The notes under the pieces are model-generated. The model worked only from the letters and a program-made list of their open reading frames with translations, was not told the DNA's origin and ran no database searches. Source: Chitinophagaceae bacterium (GTDB taxonomy: Bacteria; Bacteroidota; Bacteroidia; Chitinophagales; Chitinophagaceae). From it: a stretch of 64,000 bases of DNA. This document shows, piece after piece, positions 61,701-64,000 of the stretch; position 1 is the first letter of the stretch, and the number at the start of each line of letters is the position of its first letter. The DNA lies in contig JAHBTK010000007.1 in assembly GCA_019638625.1 (NCBI GenBank), forward strand, positions 62,001 through 126,000, in the 5' to 3' direction. A program made the translations under genes and the position numbers.

Positions 61701-64000
61701 GTGGCGGCTTCAGTGTATCACGCAAGCTCCAGCTTGTTTTCAGGTTTGGCAGCTTTGCTTCCTCTTTTGGTAAAAACAGCGGCTTTTTTTCCAACCGGGC
61801 CATTTGCCGGGATACACTGTATTCATACCCCGGCTCAAATGGGAAGCTGATATCAAAAGAGCCCGGCCTGAAAAACGTGATCATTTCATTGGGGGTGAAA
61901 GGACCCGATATATTGACAGTACCACCCGTTATTTTCGTCAGTTTGCCGGACTGCCAGGCATATCCGCCGCCGCCATTATCTTTTAAACGAAATATCTGTT
62001 GTTCCAGTTGGTTCCGTTCCTGTGCCGTATAGTGTGCGGGGCGCTCTTCCCGCCGGAAGTTCGGCAACTTACGGTGCAGGTCAAACGATATATCCCGCTT
62101 ATAGTAAGGTTGCATGTATACGCTGTCGATTTCTATATAACTATCCTTCAGCCTGATACCTAACTGTACATACCCCGGCGGCGTCCTGAAAACGTAACTT
62201 TTGTCCGTTACGCCATTGTACCAAACCGGTTTACGGTTGATATACAGCATATATACTTCAAGCGGCTTTCCATCCTGCACCATAAATACGGATAACTGGG
62301 GCTGGAAATCGGAAATCGGCGTAAATACGGAATATTCGCCTGCTTCCGGAAACAACAGCCGGTAATATTCCATTGTATCCAGGTGGAAGTTTTTACGCCA
62401 GCCCTGGTGTTCTCTCAAAAGGAAGCTCTTCCTGGCAAAGGCTTCATCCAGTTCAATACCGTCAATGAGTATGCGCCGTTTGCTCTTAAAGCGATCGAGG
62501 TATGGAGGTTCCGGCACCCTGATAGCTGTCCCGAATTGTTTGTTATAACTTACTGCCGTCAGGTTAACGGCTGCGGCTGGTTTTCCCTTATAATCTTCCA
62601 CGGTGATCGTAACCGTATCTGTCTGCCCGGGGTATATGGTTGCCGCACCGGAAACAGAAGTATTCAGCAGCTTATCCAGCACGGCAACTGTATTATAACC
62701 ATGCCTTTCTTCTCCTTTCCAGATATAATTCCAGGTTACCGTATATATTCTGTTGTGCGGCAGACTGGTCTTCCAGACAATATTTTCAACCGTATCTTTT
62801 CCGGAGGCATAGATCCGGTTGCCATACAAAACGGTATAATGCACCAGCATTTTCCAGGGATTTTGCAGCAGGAATCCGGTGGTGTCTCCTTCCTGGATCC
62901 GGCTGAACCGTAACCCCATGTCCTCATCTGGTTCAAAAGACCGGCTTATCCCTGTGCTGTCTTTTTTATTATCGGCCCAAAAGAAGTAATCCTCCACATA
63001 GGGGTTGATCTTTTGCCTGAATGGGTAGGTGATAGCCAACTCTTTATCCTCATCCCCGTAAGACAAGGCGCCTTCAGCCGGTACCGGCGCCCCGTTCTTT
63101 CTTACACGGGCTACTACTTCTCCGCCTTCCTGCCACACTTCAATAAAGGCAGGGTTTTTCACCAATTTCACCTCAAGCGTCTCCTCCTGCAGTTCGTTGT
63201 TGCTGTTCCGGAAAACAGCCTTAACGTTTAGCTGAATGTCCGCATCCGGTAAAGCCGAAGCGGGAATTTCGAACCTGGTCAACCCCTCAACAGCCAGTGG
63301 TTTCTCCTGCTGCCAGAGAGTGTCGGCTATAAATACCTGTTGCCGGTAAAACTCCGCAACCGAACCAGGTTGTACCAGCAGGTTCACTCTGCCATCCATT
63401 AACGGAAGGCCACTGGCATCCTGCGCTTTGGCATAAAACACCAGTGTATCGCCGGCAAAATAGCGGTCTTTTTCAGAAGATAGGGAGTAGGAGGCTATTT
63501 CATCCAGGAGGTAATCTTCTATTTTGAAAGAGCCCGCCAATACTACTTTACCTTTTTTATTGACCAACTGGAGGGAATAGTTTTTGTCGGACACCAGGGA
63601 ATCACCTAATACAAAACGATGCACGTATGCTCCCGGCGTTTCAGGTTGCAGGGTTCCCAGTTTGGAGCTGACATAGCCATTCCGGCTATAATATTGCAAC
63701 CTGTTTTCCAGGGTTTTTTTATATTGCTTTCCTTTACGGCTTATTACATAGGCTTTGAATTGCACAGTATCGCCCGGTTTGTACCTGGGTTGATTAAAGA
63801 TCATATACCCGGTTGAATTAACCCTATAGGAATTTCTTTCAAACCAGTACCCGGGCTGTGTTTGGACGAGTCTTTTTATTGTCCGCACCGGCCAACCTGC
63901 TGCCCACACAGGTTTGGTGTGGTAAAAATTACTCCACCACTGTTGCCAGCGGCTTCTTTCCTCTTCTTCCAGCGCGGTAGCTTCCACAAATAAGGTGTCG
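58708..64000 (-). CDS. Alpha-2-macroglobulin-like protein with inserted TonB-plug domain (partial)
   Basis: More than 1760 residues are in the window; the frame stays open past the right edge, so the N-terminus is missing. The first part has macroglobulin repeats (YMIFNQPRYKPGDTVQFKAY) and bait-type loops. In the middle (about 60660-61250 on DNA) lie a CarboxypepD_reg-like fold (GIEGVVTDNEGKEPVAGASV) and a SusC-type plug (LQGKAAGIQVTDYSQIQVRG to ALSLYGARAAGGAIVVTTGD) without a barrel. Afterwards the alpha-2-macroglobulin core resumes with a thioester motif CMEQ (codons at 59998-60009) and a helical thioester domain (GGWGWW). It is probably periplasmic or outer-membrane linked, trapping proteases. 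It may be a lipoprotein. Confidence 0.9.
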   Translation of the reverse strand, partial: DTLFVEATALEEEERSRWQQWWSNFYHTKPVWAAGWPVRTIKRLVQTQPGYWFERNSYRVNSTGYMIFNQPRYKPGDTVQFKAYVISRKGKQYKKTLENRLQYYSRNGYVSSKLGTLQPETPGAYVHRFVLGDSLVSDKNYSLQLVNKKGKVVLAGSFKIEDYLLDEIASYSLSSEKDRYFAGDTLVFYAKAQDASGLPLMDGRVNLLVQPGSVAEFYRQQVFIADTLWQQEKPLAVEGLTRFEIPASALPDADIQLNVKAVFRNSNNELQEETLEVKLVKNPAFIEVWQEGGEVVARVRKNGAPVPAEGALSYGDEDKELAITYPFRQKINPYVEDYFFWADNKKDSTGISRSFEPDEDMGLRFSRIQEGDTTGFLLQNPWKMLVHYTVLYGNRIYASGKDTVENIVWKTSLPHNRIYTVTWNYIWKGEERHGYNTVAVLDKLLNTSVSGAATIYPGQTDTVTITVEDYKGKPAAAVNLTAVSYNKQFGTAIRVPEPPYLDRFKSKRRILIDGIELDEAFARKSFLLREHQGWRKNFHLDTMEYYRLLFPEAGEYSVFTPISDFQPQLSVFMVQDGKPLEVYMLYINRKPVWYNGVTDKSYVFRTPPGYVQLGIRLKDSYIEIDSVYMQPYYKRDISFDLHRKLPNFRREERPAHYTAQERNQLEQQIFRLKDNGGGGYAWQSGKLTKITGGTVNISGPFTPNEMITFFRPGSFDISFPFEPGYEYSVSRQMARLEKKPLFLPKEEAKLPNLKTSWSLRDTLKPPPVISYEPTPAAQPYLRPNDHLVTAVNGGSGRLLITLPGDTVFAYAVLYQKEDPTINRIKNYALNRFDYVVPGNYNLILITAHGRFISLNNIDIQADGGTYLKVERPLYETNNIYADRLHMKMLLDDLATGTPKPEPKNEYTPRVLGVPLPGGNAGIEGVVTDNEGKEPVAGASVYLKGYNAGVATDEEGRYSLKGIKPGRYTVVFSFIGYEPRSVDIQLYANAVRNLDAALSISELSLEEVVVVGYGMQKKRSLTGAVMVVEEGLNVLQGKAAGIQVTDYSQIQVRGINSINGNTQPLYIVNGVPMDELPANMDMTNRQINVLKGDAALSLYGARAAGGAIVVTTGDFSPKAIRDKFRDYAIWQPNLLTGKDGKVRFTVTYPDNITGWETWVVGMDKKKRITKTSSFVKSFKPMLAQLALPSFLIEGDSSVGIGKLSNYTTESAGIITRFIVNDSLFKKTEQELSGKASTTEKLVLQPGKTEDTLTVQYNMETAFGYRDGEIRKIPVYKKGTEETRGSFWILESDTVITFKPDPDAGDVVLYARNNTLEVLLDELQHLKNYPYFCMEQTASKLTGLLLEKQIRKTLGQPFKEEKDIQKLADRLLKAQSFSGGWGWWTGNTANFNITGYILRALMMMKDDPLVKTALRNGGLYLQNELPGMQYPNSWNRSRLITALYTLSEMGHVMDYTAYLYKIPFDSLTVHDQWQVINIKQRQQLDYQREMETIMKKRIETVLGGLHWGADNWYWESNEMATTVLAYKVLRQDKMYEKLTNRLIYYFLERRKPGRWRNTVESASICAAVLPDILKMQPAFQSPSGLTIQADQTTVHEKFPIEIKLDKTTPVTIDRTGGGLLYVTVWQKIFNPAPEAVTDNFVIHTQFRKSGTGLATLQAGEKAVMRVQVEALKDAEYVQIEVPIPAGCTYGAKPQTWTEHREYLKEKMVLFVERMPKGKYSYEIELEPRYAGEYHLNPAKAELMYFPMFYGQNGMSRIEITGTADN

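Noticed and set aside
1..64000. tRNA, rRNA or tmRNA genes
   Set aside because: No cloverleaf with the GGTTCGAATCC-type T loop and no rRNA signature was seen on either strand. A tRNA scan would be decisive.

Overview
The window looks like a chromosomal segment of a Bacteroidota bacterium, most likely in the Chitinophagaceae or a close relative. The support is a C-terminal type IX secretion (T9SS) sorting domain, many short lipoprotein signals ending in a Cys, TonB/SusC-type domains, a Bacteroidota-style promoter (TTG, about 19 bases, then TAnnTTTG) upstream of several genes, and the family mix (DUF1501/DUF1553, M16, SulP, GH43-like). The species cannot be fixed from this sequence. No rRNA, tRNA, CRISPR array or prophage was seen.

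Layout. 1-6.4 kb: a partial 3-hydroxyacyl-CoA dehydrogenase, peptidase T, a site-2 protease, a DinB-like protein, a sialate O-acetylesterase and an L,D-transpeptidase with a TonB-like tail. 6.7-10.5 kb: a GH43-like lipoprotein, two small orphan genes set among copies of a dispersed repeat, an LEA-like lipoprotein, and tadA. 10.5-17.6 kb: a four-gene minus-strand operon (DUF1553 with cytochrome c, DUF1501, NHL propeller, DUF2231 with cytochrome c). This is a module best known from Planctomycetes, and a related giant cytochrome c/HEAT protein lies at 32-35 kb. 17.9-20.7 kb: nrdB-nrdA, both without an ATP cone. 21.2-24.1 kb: a small exported protein, a SulP transporter and a beta carbonic anhydrase, probably a bicarbonate module. 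24.2-25.8 kb: lspA and a lipoprotein. 26.4-30.9 kb: a tandem pair of large paralogous lipoproteins. 35.3-40.8 kb: an acyltransferase, then rsgA, hemH, hemL and the heptose-7-phosphate kinase gene. 41.1-44.0 kb: a two-domain M16 peptidase.

44.0-46.3 kb is an accessory island. It holds two relics of one regulator gene end, an AT-rich orphan gene resembling Imm11-type immunity proteins, a string of five hairpins, a small membrane protein, and repeat copies shared with the 7.9-8.7 kb region. 46.4-48.7 kb: a DinB protein and purK-purE. 49.0-52.9 kb: a compact three-gene operon of a secreted beta-rich protein (toxin-23-like), a lipoprotein, and a fusion of a papain-like protease with an alpha/beta hydrolase. 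52.9-55.6 kb: a DUF2891 gene split by an IS4-family element; removing the element and one target copy restores the frame exactly. 55.7-57.6 kb: a secreted tail-collar-domain protein and a T9SS-sorted protein. 57.9 kb to the end: a Crp/Fnr regulator and a very large alpha-2-macroglobulin with an intact thioester motif and an inserted SusC-like plug domain.

The observations most worth following are the protease-lipase fusion operon, the macroglobulin with a TonB plug, the repeat-flanked accessory genes, and the cytochrome/DUF1501 operon.
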